DNA from: Kitasatospora sp. MAP5-34
GTDB taxonomy: Bacteria > Actinomycetota > Actinomycetes > Streptomycetales > Streptomycetaceae
DNA: 58,727 nt
Direction: 5' to 3'
Assembly (NCBI RefSeq): GCF_029894335.1
Contig: NZ_JARXZC010000046.1
Coordinates: 1-58,727, forward strand
In this document: in pieces, positions 16,692-25,251 of the stretch
Position numbering within the stretch: position 1 is the first letter of the stretch
Layout: every line of letters begins with the position of its first letter
Position numbers and translations under genes: made by a program
The notes under the pieces: model-generated
Told to the model about the DNA's origin: nothing
Seen by the model: only the letters and a program-made list of their open reading frames with translations
Database searches by the model: none

Positions 16692-17443
16692 GCGGGCACC
16701 TCCGGGAGCCAGTCGCGCGGGCCCGCCAGCCGGGCGGTGAGCTGGGCGGTGTAGGCCGCGCGCACCGCGTCGGCCGTGTCGAAGCCCGGTTCGTCGAGCA
16801 GCCACTCCGCCGGGATCGCCGCGACGGCGGCGGCAAGCGCCTCCAGTGCCAGCGGGGCCAGCTCGTCGTCGGCGGCCTTGAGATCGGGTGCGGCGCGCAG
16901 CAGCGCGTGGTCCGAGGCGTCGTACGGCTTGCGCGTCCACCCGGCCGCGCCGGCCCAGTGGTGGTGGAAGATCAGGCTCGCGCCGTGGTCGATCAGCCGG
17001 AGCCCGCCGGTGGCCACCAGCAGGTTGGGGTTGCGCCAGGAGCGGTCCACGTTACCGATCAGCGCGTCGAACCAGAGCACCCGCCCGGCGAGTTCCGGGT
17101 CGACCTCGAAGCAGAGCGGGTCGAAGTTCAGCGCGCCGCTGACGAAGGCCATCCCGAGGTTGACGCCGCCGCTGGCCCGGATCTGCTCCTGGATCTGCTG
17201 CTCGGGCTCGCTGCGCGCGAGCACCGGGTCGAGGTGGACCCTGACCAGCTCGGGCACCGGCAGCCCGAGCCCTCTGCCCAGTTCACCGGCCAGCACCTCG
17301 GCGACCAGCGCCTTGCGGCCCTGGGCCGCGCCGGACCACTTGAGGACGTAGAGCCGGCGGTCGTCGGCCTCGACCAGGCCCGGCATCGAGCCGCCTTCTC
17401 GCAGTGGCGTCACATACCGGACCGCCGTCACCTCGGGGAGCAT
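16688..17443 (-). CDS. HipA-like kinase domain protein
   Basis: The 251-residue protein belongs to the HipA-like (COG-type) kinase group that pairs with DUF3037. RLYVLKWSGAAQGRKALVAE provides the beta-strand lysine and EVLAGELGRGLGLPVPELVRV the alpha-C region; WFDALIGNVDRSWRNPNLL carries the catalytic D-x-x-x-x-N equivalent and GGLRLIDHGASLIFHHHW the metal-binding D. It could phosphorylate a protein or tRNA-linked target, but no partner HipB antitoxin is present, so a toxin role is unproven. It is the first gene of a two-gene operon. Confidence 0.8.
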   Translation of the reverse strand: MLPEVTAVRYVTPLREGGSMPGLVEADDRRLYVLKWSGAAQGRKALVAEVLAGELGRGLGLPVPELVRVHLDPVLARSEPEQQIQEQIRASGGVNLGMAFVSGALNFDPLCFEVDPELAGRVLWFDALIGNVDRSWRNPNLLVATGGLRLIDHGASLIFHHHWAGAAGWTRKPYDASDHALLRAAPDLKAADDELAPLALEALAAAVAAIPAEWLLDEPGFDTADAVRAAYTAQLTARLAGPRDWLPEVPA

Positions 17444-17638
17444 CCGGCCAGCCTACCGAGCCGCCGCCGTCCGGACCTACCGCCCTTCCGCGCACTCGGG
17501 TACTCCCTGGGCGGCACTGCGGTGGCAGGCACAGGGGGAGCATGCAAGTGTGGCGAACAGTTGTCCCTGGTACGCACGGACCAGCAGCGCGGTACGACCA
17601 GCAGTTGTACCCGGACCAGCACAGGTAAGGGATGGACG

Positions 17639-18997
17639 ATGGAGCGACCTCGGATCCTGATCGTCGGCGGCGGGTTCGCCGGCCTGGAGTGCGCACGCCG
17701 GCTGGAACGCAAGCTCGCCCCCTCGGAGGCGGAGATCTCGCTGATCGCGCCGTTCAGCTACCAGCTCTACCTGCCACTGCTGCCGCATGTCGCGGCCGGG
17801 GTGCTGACTCCGCAGTCGGTGGCCGTCTCGCTGCGGCGGACGCTGCGCCGCACCCACATCATCCCGGGCGGGGCGATCGGGGTGGACCCGCGCTCCAAGG
17901 TCTGCGTGATCCGCAAGATCACCGACGAGGTGGTCGCGGAGAAGTACGACTACCTGGTACTGGCGCCCGGCAGCGTGACCCGCACCTTCGACATCCCCGG
18001 GCTGACGGACTACGCGCGCGGCATGAAGACGCTCGCCGAGGCGACCTACGTCCGTGACCACGTGATAGCCCAACTGGACCTGGCATCAGCCACCTTGGAC
18101 CAGCATGAGCGCGAGTCCCGGCTGCAGTTCGTGGTGGTCGGCGGCGGGTACGCGGGCACCGAGACGGCGGCCTGCCTGCAACGGCTGACCACCGCCGCCA
18201 GCCGGCGCTACCCCCGGCTGGACCCGCGCCAGATCAAGTGGCACCTGATCGACATCGCCCCGAAGCTGATGCCCGAGCTCGGCGACGCGCTCGGCACCGA
18301 CGCGCTGCAGGTGCTGCGGGCGCGCGGGATCGAGGTCTCGCTCGGCGTCTCGGTCGCCGAAGTCGGCGCGGAGACGGTCAAGTTCACCGACGGGCGGGTG
18401 CTGCCCAGCCGTACCCTGATCTGGACGGCGGGCGTCGCCGCCAGCCCGCTGATCGGCACCCTCGACACCGAGACGGTGCGTGGCCGGATCGCGGTGACGG
18501 CGGAGATGCGGGTGCCGCAGTTCGAGGGCGTCTTCGCGCTCGGCGACGCGGCGGCCGTCCCGGACCTGCACAAGGGCGACGGCGCGGTCTGCCCGCCGAC
18601 CGCCCAGCACTCGGCCCGGCAGGGCAAGAAGGTGGCCGACAACCTGGTCGCCGCACTGCGCAACCAGCCGCTCGAGCCGTACTACCACAAGGACCTCGGC
18701 CTGGTGGTTGACCTCGGCGGCAAGGACGCGGTCTCCAAGCCGCTCGGCGTCGAACTCAAGGGCGTCCCGGCCCAGTTGGTGGCCCGTGGGTACCACCTGA
18801 TGGCGATGCGGACCAACGTGGCGAAGTTCCGGGTCGGCGCCAACTGGCTGCTCAACGCCGCAGCCGGGGACGACTTCGTCCGGACCGGTTTCCTGGCCCG
18901 CCAGCCCGCCCGCCTGCGCGACTTCGAGTACACGGACGCCTATCTGACCAAGGACCAGGTCCGCGAGCACGCCCAGGCGCTGCTGGCGAAGGGGTGA
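17639..18997 (+). CDS. NDH-2-like FAD-dependent NAD(P)H dehydrogenase
   Basis: The 452-residue flavoprotein has two dinucleotide-binding motifs: FAD-binding ILIVGGGFAGLECARRLE near residue 6 and NAD-binding FVVVGGGYAGTETA near residue 162, plus the C-terminal FAD contact FALGDAAAVPDL. This layout is that of type II NADH:quinone oxidoreductases, which pass electrons to menaquinone without proton pumping and attach peripherally to the membrane. The Q-x-A-x-R quinone-site region is represented by PPTAQHSARQGKKVADNL. ATG 17639 follows GGTAAGG. Close relatives include less defined pyridine nucleotide disulphide oxidoreductases, so the quinone role is inferred. Confidence 0.85.
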   Translation: MERPRILIVGGGFAGLECARRLERKLAPSEAEISLIAPFSYQLYLPLLPHVAAGVLTPQSVAVSLRRTLRRTHIIPGGAIGVDPRSKVCVIRKITDEVVAEKYDYLVLAPGSVTRTFDIPGLTDYARGMKTLAEATYVRDHVIAQLDLASATLDQHERESRLQFVVVGGGYAGTETAACLQRLTTAASRRYPRLDPRQIKWHLIDIAPKLMPELGDALGTDALQVLRARGIEVSLGVSVAEVGAETVKFTDGRVLPSRTLIWTAGVAASPLIGTLDTETVRGRIAVTAEMRVPQFEGVFALGDAAAVPDLHKGDGAVCPPTAQHSARQGKKVADNLVAALRNQPLEPYYHKDLGLVVDLGGKDAVSKPLGVELKGVPAQLVARGYHLMAMRTNVAKFRVGANWLLNAAAGDDFVRTGFLARQPARLRDFEYTDAYLTKDQVREHAQALLAKG

Positions 18998-19110
18998 AGC
19001 GCACCCCTCGGTAGTACCGGCGCTCCCGTCCTGACCAGGGCGGGAGCGCCGACACGCGGGCGGGGCCGCGTCGCGTACGGGAGGCCCGGCGGCCGCTAGT
19101 GTCCGGCGCC

Positions 19111-20547
19111 ATGCGAACGGTCTCCCTCCCCAGCAGCCGCACCGCCCCCAGCCTTGCCGTCCCCAGCCGCCGTACCGTGCTCGGAGGCGCCGCCGTGGCG
19201 GCGGTCGGCAGCGCTGTCGGCCTGCCCGCGCGAGCGGCGGACCTGCCGGCCGACCCGGTGGTGGCCCGGGAGGTCCGGGACGAGTTCCGGCACAGCTGGG
19301 AGGGGTACAAGCGGGCCGCCTGGGGCTACGACGAGGTCCGTCCGGTCTCCGGCACGCGGCACGACTTCTTCGCCCCCGGCCACACCTTCGGCCTGTCGAT
19401 CGTCGAGGCGCTGGACACGCTCTGGCTGATGGAGCTGGACGACGAGGTGAAGCTCGCCGCCGACTGGATCGAGGCCCACTTCGACCCGGCCGCCGATGTC
19501 GAGGTGCAGGTCTTCGAGGCCGTGATCCGGCTGGTCGGTGGACTGCTCGCGGGCTATCTCTGCACCGGGCGCCCCAAGTTGCTGACCCGCTGCCGCGAGC
19601 TGACCGACCGGCTGCTGCCCGCCTTCACCAGCTCCCCCACCGGACTCCCGTACCGGTACGTGAACCTGCGTACCGGCGCCGTCTCGGGCTCGGTCAGCCC
19701 GCTCGCCGAGATCGGCACCAACCTGCCGGAGTTCGGCCTGCTCAGCAGGCTGACCGGGGACGGCAGGTACCTGGCCGCCGCCAAGCGCGCCGCCCGCGAA
19801 GTGGTGGCGCGCCGCTCCTCGTTGGACCTGCTGGGCACCTCGCTGGACGTGGAGTCGGGGCGCTGGGCGGACACCACCTCCTGTGCGCCGAACCCACCGG
19901 TGGACTCCTTCCACGAGTACCTCTGGGTGGGCTCCGACCTGCTCGGCGATGACGAACTGCGCAGCTGGTACCGCCTGTTGGCGGACGCCGTGGCCAAGTA
20001 CCAGCTGGAGCAGCAGGGTGGCCACTACTGGTACCGGCAGGTCGACTTCGCGACCGGCGAGGTGCTCGGCCACGAGCAGTCGGAGCTGGCGGCGTTCTAC
20101 GCCGGGCTGCTCGGCAAGAGCGGCGATCTGCCCACCGCCCGGGTGTACTACCGGTCCTGGACTGCGCTGACCGAGCTGGCCCCGGTGCTGCCCGAGAAGT
20201 TCGACTTCCTGACCGGGCAGGTGGTGGACGCCCGGAACCAACTACGGCCCGAGTACCTGAACTCCGCCTACGACCTCTGGCGGCTCACCGGCTTCGGGGA
20301 GTACAAGCAGACCGCGTACCAGTACTTCCAGACGGTGAAGTGGGCGCTCCGGGTGCCCGGCGGGTACACGGTGGCGGAGGACGTCAGCACCTCGCCCATC
20401 CGGCTCGGGGACCTGACGCCGGGCTACTGGTTCGCCGAGAACCTCAAGTACGTGTACCTGATGTTCGCGGCGGCGCCGCGCTTCGACTACCGCCGCGGCC
20501 TACTGTCGACCGAGGGGAAGCTGCTGCGCGGCGCCAACCGCCTCTGA
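19111..20547 (+). CDS. Secreted GH47-like alpha-1,2-mannosidase
   Basis: The 478-residue protein resembles glycoside hydrolase family 47, the class I alpha-1,2-mannosidases best known from the eukaryotic ER and Golgi. Matching blocks are HTFGLSIVEALDTLWLM, SPLAEIGTNLPEFGLLSRL, DSFHEYLWVGSDLLGD, RPEYLNSAYDLWRLTG, a C-terminal WFAENLKYVYLMFA, and a final LLSTEGKLL matching the Ca2+-ligand threonine of the NTEAHPL motif. The N-terminus has a twin-arginine signal (SRRTVLGGAAVAAVGSAVG) with cleavage after ARA, so the enzyme is exported folded. It may trim mannose from fungal or own mannosylated glycoproteins. ATG 19111 chosen. Catalytic acids need structural alignment. Confidence 0.85.
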   Translation: MRTVSLPSSRTAPSLAVPSRRTVLGGAAVAAVGSAVGLPARAADLPADPVVAREVRDEFRHSWEGYKRAAWGYDEVRPVSGTRHDFFAPGHTFGLSIVEALDTLWLMELDDEVKLAADWIEAHFDPAADVEVQVFEAVIRLVGGLLAGYLCTGRPKLLTRCRELTDRLLPAFTSSPTGLPYRYVNLRTGAVSGSVSPLAEIGTNLPEFGLLSRLTGDGRYLAAAKRAAREVVARRSSLDLLGTSLDVESGRWADTTSCAPNPPVDSFHEYLWVGSDLLGDDELRSWYRLLADAVAKYQLEQQGGHYWYRQVDFATGEVLGHEQSELAAFYAGLLGKSGDLPTARVYYRSWTALTELAPVLPEKFDFLTGQVVDARNQLRPEYLNSAYDLWRLTGFGEYKQTAYQYFQTVKWALRVPGGYTVAEDVSTSPIRLGDLTPGYWFAENLKYVYLMFAAAPRFDYRRGLLSTEGKLLRGANRL

Positions 20548-20554
20548 GCGACGC

Positions 20555-21712
20555 CTACTTGGCGGCCAGGTACATCCCACTGGCGTCCTGGCCCGGCGTG
20601 TTGTCGCAGGCGTAGTCACCGGTCGGGCGGGCGTAGAGCAGGGTCAGGCACTGGCCGAGGGCGAGCTGGCCGTAGTAGTTCGGGTGCATCGACTCCTGGA
20701 CGGTGCCCTGGGTGCTCATGCCCGCGTCCACGAACCGGGCCCACTCGCTGGTGGTCGCCGACGGCGCGGTGCCCGGGGCGGCGAGCTGGGTCGCGGTGGA
20801 GCAGGCCTCGCGGCCCTGGAAGACGTCGCGCAGGTCCAGGAACTGCGCGCCCTTGGCGGCTGCGACGGCCGCCAGATGGTCGGAGATCTCGGGGACCATG
20901 GAGTCCCTGGCCCAGTCGGCGTCCGCGTCCCAGAACGGGCAGCCGCCGGTGGTCTCCCTGGTCCAGCCGCTCTCGGCGTAGCGCATCTCGGAGCTGCGCG
21001 GGATCGGCGAGGGGTACGACTGCAGGATCAGGCGGTAACTGCCGTCGGCGTAGCCGTCGGTGGACATCACGGCCCGGATCTCGTCGATCGACTTGCCCAC
21101 GTTCGCCATCGCGGTGTCCATCTTGGCGTCGATGGCGGCCTGCTGGTCGTCGTGGCAGTAGGAGTCCCAGATCAGGTAGTCCTTGACGCAGCTCTGGATC
21201 ACGTCGGAGAAGCCGAGGTCGTTGCCACCGATCGACAGCGTGATCACCTTGACGTCGTTCTGCGCCGCGACGGTGGCGAGCTGATCCGCCTGCGGGGCCT
21301 CGCCCTTGAAGGACTGCCCACCGTCGGCGGCCCGGAAGATGTTCGCGGTGACGGCCCCCGAGCAGGCCAGGTTGATCTGGGTCTGGGCGACGGCGGCGGC
21401 GTCCCGGACCTCGGCCGAGTCCGAGCGGTCGCACCCGCTTGCGTAGGTGGACCCGTAGATCTTGCTCGGGTCGTACGAACTGCCGGTCCAGGAACGGTCG
21501 GTGCCGTCCCGGCTGCCGCTGGTGGTGTCGCTGTTGCCCATCCAGCGGCCGGCTTCACCGGAGATGTAGCTGTCGCCCATCGAGACGCTCGCGGTGGGAC
21601 CGGTGGCGGCCTCGGCGGGGGCGGCGACCGTCAGTAGGGGGACGGTCAGCGCCGAGACGGCCAGGAACGGGACGATCTTCCGACAGGTGACTCTTCGAGA
21701 GGAGGGAAGCAC
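20555..21712 (-). CDS. Secreted SGNH/GDSL hydrolase
   Basis: The 385-residue protein starts with a Sec signal (RKIVPFLAVSALTVPLLTVAAPAEA) and has all SGNH blocks: SMGDSYISGE with the nucleophile Ser, a downstream Gly, SIGGNDLGF with Asn, and ESMHPNYYGQ with Asp-like/His positions. It is an esterase or lipase acting outside the cell. Several cysteines in pairs (DSYCHDD, GGCPFW, REACST, GDYACDN) suggest disulphides. GTG 21712 follows GGAG at seven bases. It converges with the GH47 gene with only seven bp between stops, so both may share transcript ends. Confidence 0.9.
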   Translation of the reverse strand: MLPSSRRVTCRKIVPFLAVSALTVPLLTVAAPAEAATGPTASVSMGDSYISGEAGRWMGNSDTTSGSRDGTDRSWTGSSYDPSKIYGSTYASGCDRSDSAEVRDAAAVAQTQINLACSGAVTANIFRAADGGQSFKGEAPQADQLATVAAQNDVKVITLSIGGNDLGFSDVIQSCVKDYLIWDSYCHDDQQAAIDAKMDTAMANVGKSIDEIRAVMSTDGYADGSYRLILQSYPSPIPRSSEMRYAESGWTRETTGGCPFWDADADWARDSMVPEISDHLAAVAAAKGAQFLDLRDVFQGREACSTATQLAAPGTAPSATTSEWARFVDAGMSTQGTVQESMHPNYYGQLALGQCLTLLYARPTGDYACDNTPGQDASGMYLAAK

Positions 21713-21862
21713 GACGGAACTCCTACGAACGGCCTCCCGTCTGTGGGGTGGGGAGGCTCGGGTGAGGGTGGGCCGCCGGCCGGTGGCGCGATGAATGTGA
21801 CATGACCGCGCTTGTTACCGCTAGGTATCTGCCACACCCAATTCGCTGTGTTACCGACGAGT

Positions 21863-23215
21863 TCAAATCCGTCGCGACCGGCTGCCCGCCGACTCCAGTA
21901 CGGCCGCCAGGTCTGCGGCCAGCTGCGGAGCCTCGCGCGGCGCCAGGTCGGCGGTGGTGATCCGGACCCCGGGCGGGGACTGCAGCCGGAAGCGCGCGCC
22001 GGGCGCCACCACCCAGCCCCGCTGGACCAGCGCCGCCACCACGCCGGACTCGTCCGGCACCGGCGCCCAGACGTTGAGCCCACTGGCGCCGTGCGCCTCG
22101 ATCCCGCGCGCCTCCAGCGCCGCCAGCAGCGCGTCCCGGCGGGCCCGGTAGGCCGCCGCCACCTCCGCGACGGGCGCGGCGTCGGTGCGCCACAGCTCGG
22201 CGACGGTGCGCTGGAGCAGCAGGCTGACCCAGCCGGTGTCGAGCCGCTGGCGGCCGAGCACCCGGTCCACGGTGTCCTGCTCGCCCAGCACCACGGAGAC
22301 CCGCAGGTCCGGGCCGTACGCCTTGGCGGCCGAGCGGACCACCGCCCAACGACCGGCCGTCAGGGCGCCGTCCGGGCCGGCCGAGAGCGAGCAGTACGGC
22401 TGGTCGACCATCCCGTGCCCGTGGTCGTCCTCGATCAGCAGGGCGGCGGGGTGTCCGGCCAGCACCGCGCGCAGCTCGGCGGCGCGGGCCGGGGTGAGGG
22501 CGGCGCCGGTGGGGTTCTGCGCCCGTACGGTGACCACCACCGCGCGGGCGCCGGCCGCCAGCGCCTCGGCCAGCGAGGCGGGCAGCGGGCCCTCGTCGTC
22601 CAGCCGGACGGGCGCGGGGCGCAGCCCGAGGGCGGGCAGCAGGTCGAGCAGGCTGCCCCAGCCCGGGTCCTCGACGGCGACGGCGTCGCCGGGGCGCAAC
22701 TGGGTGGCGAGGATCCGTTCGATGGCGTCCAGCGAGCCGGAGCAGACCGCCAGCGCGCCCTCGGGGGCGCCGTCCGCGCGGAAGGCGGCGCCCGCCAGCG
22801 CGAGCAGCCCGGGGTCGGTGGGCGAGTGGCCGTAGAGCACCGGCTCGCGGTCGCCGACGGCGGCCGCCACGGCGAGGGCGGGGGCGAGCGCGGGCAGCAG
22901 CGCGGTGTCCGGGTTCCCGGCGGAGAGGTCGCGGGCGCCCGGCGGGACGGGGATCTGGATCTGGTCACGCGGGGCCGTGACGGGCCGGTGGCGGATCCGG
23001 CTGCCCCGGCGCCCCGCCGTCTCGATCACGCCCCGATCGCGGAGCAGCCGGTAGGCGGCGGCCACGGTGTTGGGGTTGACCCCCAGCTCGGTCGCGACGT
23101 CCCGCAGCGGCGGCAGCGCGGCGCCGGGCGGCAACTCACCGGAGCTGACGGCGTGTTCGATGTCGGCCGCGATCTCACTGGCACGCCGACCTTTGATCCG
23201 ATAGTCTCCTAGCAC
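21863..23215 (-). CDS. MocR/PdxR-type GntR-aminotransferase regulator
   Basis: The 450-residue protein fuses an N-terminal GntR winged helix (LPPLRDVATELGVNPNTVAA, about residues 35-60) to a fold-type I aminotransferase domain. The PLP lysine lies in VRSAAKAYGPDLRVS, and NPTG is present in RAQNPTGAALTP. MocR proteins sense PLP or an amine adduct and control vitamin B6, GABA or taurine genes. I prefer GTG 23215 (VLGDYRIKGRRASEIA); a TTG at 23221 adds two residues. A promoter at proper distance suggests a leaderless message. It is divergent from a PNPOx-like gene. Confidence 0.9.
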   Translation of the reverse strand: MLGDYRIKGRRASEIAADIEHAVSSGELPPGAALPPLRDVATELGVNPNTVAAAYRLLRDRGVIETAGRRGSRIRHRPVTAPRDQIQIPVPPGARDLSAGNPDTALLPALAPALAVAAAVGDREPVLYGHSPTDPGLLALAGAAFRADGAPEGALAVCSGSLDAIERILATQLRPGDAVAVEDPGWGSLLDLLPALGLRPAPVRLDDEGPLPASLAEALAAGARAVVVTVRAQNPTGAALTPARAAELRAVLAGHPAALLIEDDHGHGMVDQPYCSLSAGPDGALTAGRWAVVRSAAKAYGPDLRVSVVLGEQDTVDRVLGRQRLDTGWVSLLLQRTVAELWRTDAAPVAEVAAAYRARRDALLAALEARGIEAHGASGLNVWAPVPDESGVVAALVQRGWVVAPGARFRLQSPPGVRITTADLAPREAPQLAADLAAVLESAGSRSRRI

Positions 23216-23222
23216 AAACAAC

Positions 23223-23251
23223 AGTATGCACTAGTACATAGAGGTTGTCAT
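23223..23251 (-). promoter_or_regulatory. MocR promoter with palindromic operator in the spacer
   Basis: On the minus strand ATGACA (23251-23246) and CATACT (23228-23223) are -35 and -10 elements separated by exactly 17 bp, placing transcription at the MocR GTG. A near-perfect 16-bp palindrome TATGCACTAGTACATA (23225-23240, 14 of 16 symmetric) fills the spacer. The site also lies just before the ribosome binding site of the divergent gene, so one bound dimer could govern both. Confidence 0.6.
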
Positions 23252-23903
23252 GTCGGAGACCGCTTACGCCCAGACCGACCGCACCACCCCGACCCGCAAC
23301 CGGGAGCGCGCCAGCGCCGAGCGCGAGGTCATCCACTCGATCCTGGACAGCAACTGGATCTGCCACCTCAGCTTCATAGCCGACGGCGCGCCGGTGGTCC
23401 TGCCCACCATCTACGCCCGCGTCGGCGGTTACCTCTACGTGCACGGCTCGACCGGCAGCCGCCCGCTGCGCGCGGCCGGCGCCGACGAGGGGCTGGCGGT
23501 GTGCGTCACGGTGACGCAGGTGGACGGGCTGGTGCTGGCCAAGTCCGCGTTCCACCACTCCGTCAACTTCCGTTCCGTGGTGGCCCACGGCATCGCCCAC
23601 CAGGTCACCGACCCCGAGGAGCTGGCGGTCGCGCTGGACGCGCTGGTGGACCAGAGCGTGGCCGGCCGCTCGGCCGACGTCCGCCGGGCCAACGCCAAGG
23701 AGCTGGCGATGACCGCCGTGGTCCGGCTGGTGCTCGACGAGGTGTCGGCGAAGTCTCGCGAGGGCGGCGTCCGCGACGACGAGGCCGACCTCGGCCTGCC
23801 GCACTGGGCGGGCGTCGTCCCGGTCGCGACGGTGCACGGCACCCCCGAGCCCGACCCCTCGACCACCGTGCCGCTGCCCGCGTACCTGCGCGACCTCGGC
23901 TGA
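23250..23903 (+). CDS. Pyridoxamine 5'-phosphate oxidase-like flavin protein
   Basis: The 217-residue protein has the FMN-binding split-barrel fold: ILDSNWICHLSFIADGAPVVLPTIYARVG followed by LYVHGSTGSRPLRAAGAD, VCVTVTQVDGLVLAKSAFHHSVNFRSVV. This is the large family of PNPOx-like proteins that bind FMN or F420, and true PNP oxidase motifs are not complete, so B6 synthesis is not established. Its divergence from a MocR regulator over a common operator argues for a link with B6 or amine metabolism. GAGG precedes the ATG by six bases. Confidence 0.85.
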   Translation: MSETAYAQTDRTTPTRNRERASAEREVIHSILDSNWICHLSFIADGAPVVLPTIYARVGGYLYVHGSTGSRPLRAAGADEGLAVCVTVTQVDGLVLAKSAFHHSVNFRSVVAHGIAHQVTDPEELAVALDALVDQSVAGRSADVRRANAKELAMTAVVRLVLDEVSAKSREGGVRDDEADLGLPHWAGVVPVATVHGTPEPDPSTTVPLPAYLRDLG

Positions 23904-23914
23904 GGAGGCGTCCG

Positions 23915-24182
23915 ATGCTGATCAGATCCTGGGACCGGGACAGCGAGGCAGAGTGGCGCATGGGGGCACCTCCCAGCCGAAGGCTGGGGGCGGCTGGCCG
24001 CCGGACGGGACTTCGGGCTGCTCGCCGCCAACGGTCCGGTGGGCAGCGGCCCGGTGCTCGTCCCCACCCACTTCGTGCTGGACGCGGAAGCCGGGGTGAT
24101 CCTGGACGCACAGGCCCGGGCGCAGCTGCTGCGGCGGAACGCGCTGCGGCAGTGCCCGCAGGCTCCTGCGGGAGAGAGTTGA
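23915..24182 (+). pseudogene. PaiB-like FMN-binding protein relic, frameshifted
   Basis: A start with a good ribosome binding site (GAGGAGG) opens MLIRSWDRDSEAEWR, the typical N-terminus of PaiB-type FMN-binding regulators. After 15 codons a small palindromic repeat intervenes, and homology resumes 34 bases later in another frame as LAAGRDFGLLAANGPVG and VLVPTHFVLDAEAG, ending at a stop at 24180. Only about 77 of about 200 residues remain. It lies 11 bp after the PNPOx-like gene and once probably formed an operon with it. Confidence 0.6.
23962..23990. repeat. Small dispersed palindromic repeat (GGGGGCACCTCCCAGC type)
   Basis: The element begins GGGGGCACCT, then forms a 7-bp hairpin CCCAGCC-GAA-GGCTGGG and ends in a G-run. 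I recall the same motif scattered between genes in many Streptomyces genomes. Here it sits inside the PaiB-like relic exactly at the break of reading frame. Confidence 0.65.
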
Positions 24183-24263
24183 CGTTACGTCCGGACGGGT
24201 GGCGGCAGGATCCGGGACAGTTCCCGGTCAGCCGCACAGCGCGCGAATTCACAGCGTGGCTGA

Positions 24264-24347
24264 CGGTTCTTCGCACTGCTCTCCATCCCGTTCGTGGCCC
24301 TCTGCACCAAGGAGACCAACGGCCGCTCACCGGAGGAGACGGGCTGA
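24264..24347 (+). pseudogene. C-terminal relic of an MFS transporter
   Basis: A short open stretch reads RFFALLSIPFVALCTKE then TNGRSPEETG and stops at 24345. The last helix followed by E-T-x-G-R-S-x-E-E is the typical C-terminus of sugar- or metabolite-type MFS transporters. A stop precedes it in frame and no other part of such a gene is found nearby. The remainder of 24183-24499 shows no gene; TACGAT near 24410 could be a -10 for the hydrolase gene downstream. Confidence 0.4.
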
Positions 24348-24499
24348 ACGCGGGCTGAACACTCGAACGGCGTGGCGCCGGTGCGGGACACGGGTGCCAC
24401 GGCACACTTACGATCCACTTCGGCGGGCCGTATCCACGTCCGCTGTCCGCCGCTCGGAGCCTGGATGTAAACCCGGCGGCTCACCCGACGGAGAGGGCC

Positions 24500-25192
24500 A
24501 TGAGCGGTTCCCGGCAGAACGTCACCTTCCCCAGCAACGGCGGCACGGCGCACGGTTACCTCGCGCTGCCACCCTCCGGGGTCGGCCCCGGCCTGGTGGT
24601 GATCCAGGAGTGGTGGGGGCTGACCTCGCACATCGCCGAGATGGCGGAACGATTCGCCGCCGAGGGGTTCGTCGTCCTCGCGCCCGACCTGTACGGCGGC
24701 GCGACCACCCACGACGGCGCCGAGGCCGCCCGGCTGGCGCGCGAACTGCCGGTGGGGCGCGCCGTCCAGGATCTGCGCGGCGCGGTGGACTTCCTGCTCG
24801 ACCACCCGCAGACGGTCGGTGACTCCGTGGGCGTGGTCGGCTTCTGCATGGGCGGCGGGTTCGCGCTGGCCCTGGCCGCCCAGGAGGGCGAGCGGGTCGC
24901 AGCGGTGGTCCCCTTCTACGGGCTGCCCAGAGTCCCGGGCTACAACTACCGGGGTCTGACGGCCCATGTCCTCGGCCACTTCGCGGAGAGCGACCGCTCA
25001 CTCCCGGTGGAGGTGGTGGACGAGGCCGCGACCCTGATCGGTGAGGCCACCGACCGCCTGCCGGAGATCCACTTCTACCCCGCCGGGCACGCCTTCATGA
25101 ACGACGAGAACCTGCTCGGCACGTACGACGGCCTGCAGGCCCGGATCGCCTGGCAGCGGACGCTCAGCTTCCTCTGGGGGCACCTGGGGTGA
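24500..25192 (+). CDS. Dienelactone hydrolase-family protein
   Basis: The 230-residue alpha/beta hydrolase has the dienelactone hydrolase arrangement: VVIQEWWGLTSHIAEMAERF, the cysteine nucleophile in GVVGFCMGGGFAL, and the catalytic histidine in YPAGHAFMNDEN. Family members open dienelactones in chlorocatechol breakdown, but most soil-actinomycete copies are generic esterases. Full length and cytoplasmic, with no signal peptide. The start ATG follows GGAGAGGGCC. An MFS gene starts 59 bp downstream on the same strand. Confidence 0.9.
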   Translation: MSGSRQNVTFPSNGGTAHGYLALPPSGVGPGLVVIQEWWGLTSHIAEMAERFAAEGFVVLAPDLYGGATTHDGAEAARLARELPVGRAVQDLRGAVDFLLDHPQTVGDSVGVVGFCMGGGFALALAAQEGERVAAVVPFYGLPRVPGYNYRGLTAHVLGHFAESDRSLPVEVVDEAATLIGEATDRLPEIHFYPAGHAFMNDENLLGTYDGLQARIAWQRTLSFLWGHLG

Positions 25193-25251
25193 ACCCACCG
25201 GTTCGATAATCGGATGGACAGGCTGCCGGTAGGGCGGCCATAGTCACGACG

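Noticed and set aside
21850..21880. GTTCAAATCC word resembling a tRNA T-arm
   Set aside because: Stem pairing is out of register, and the word overlaps the end of the MocR coding region.
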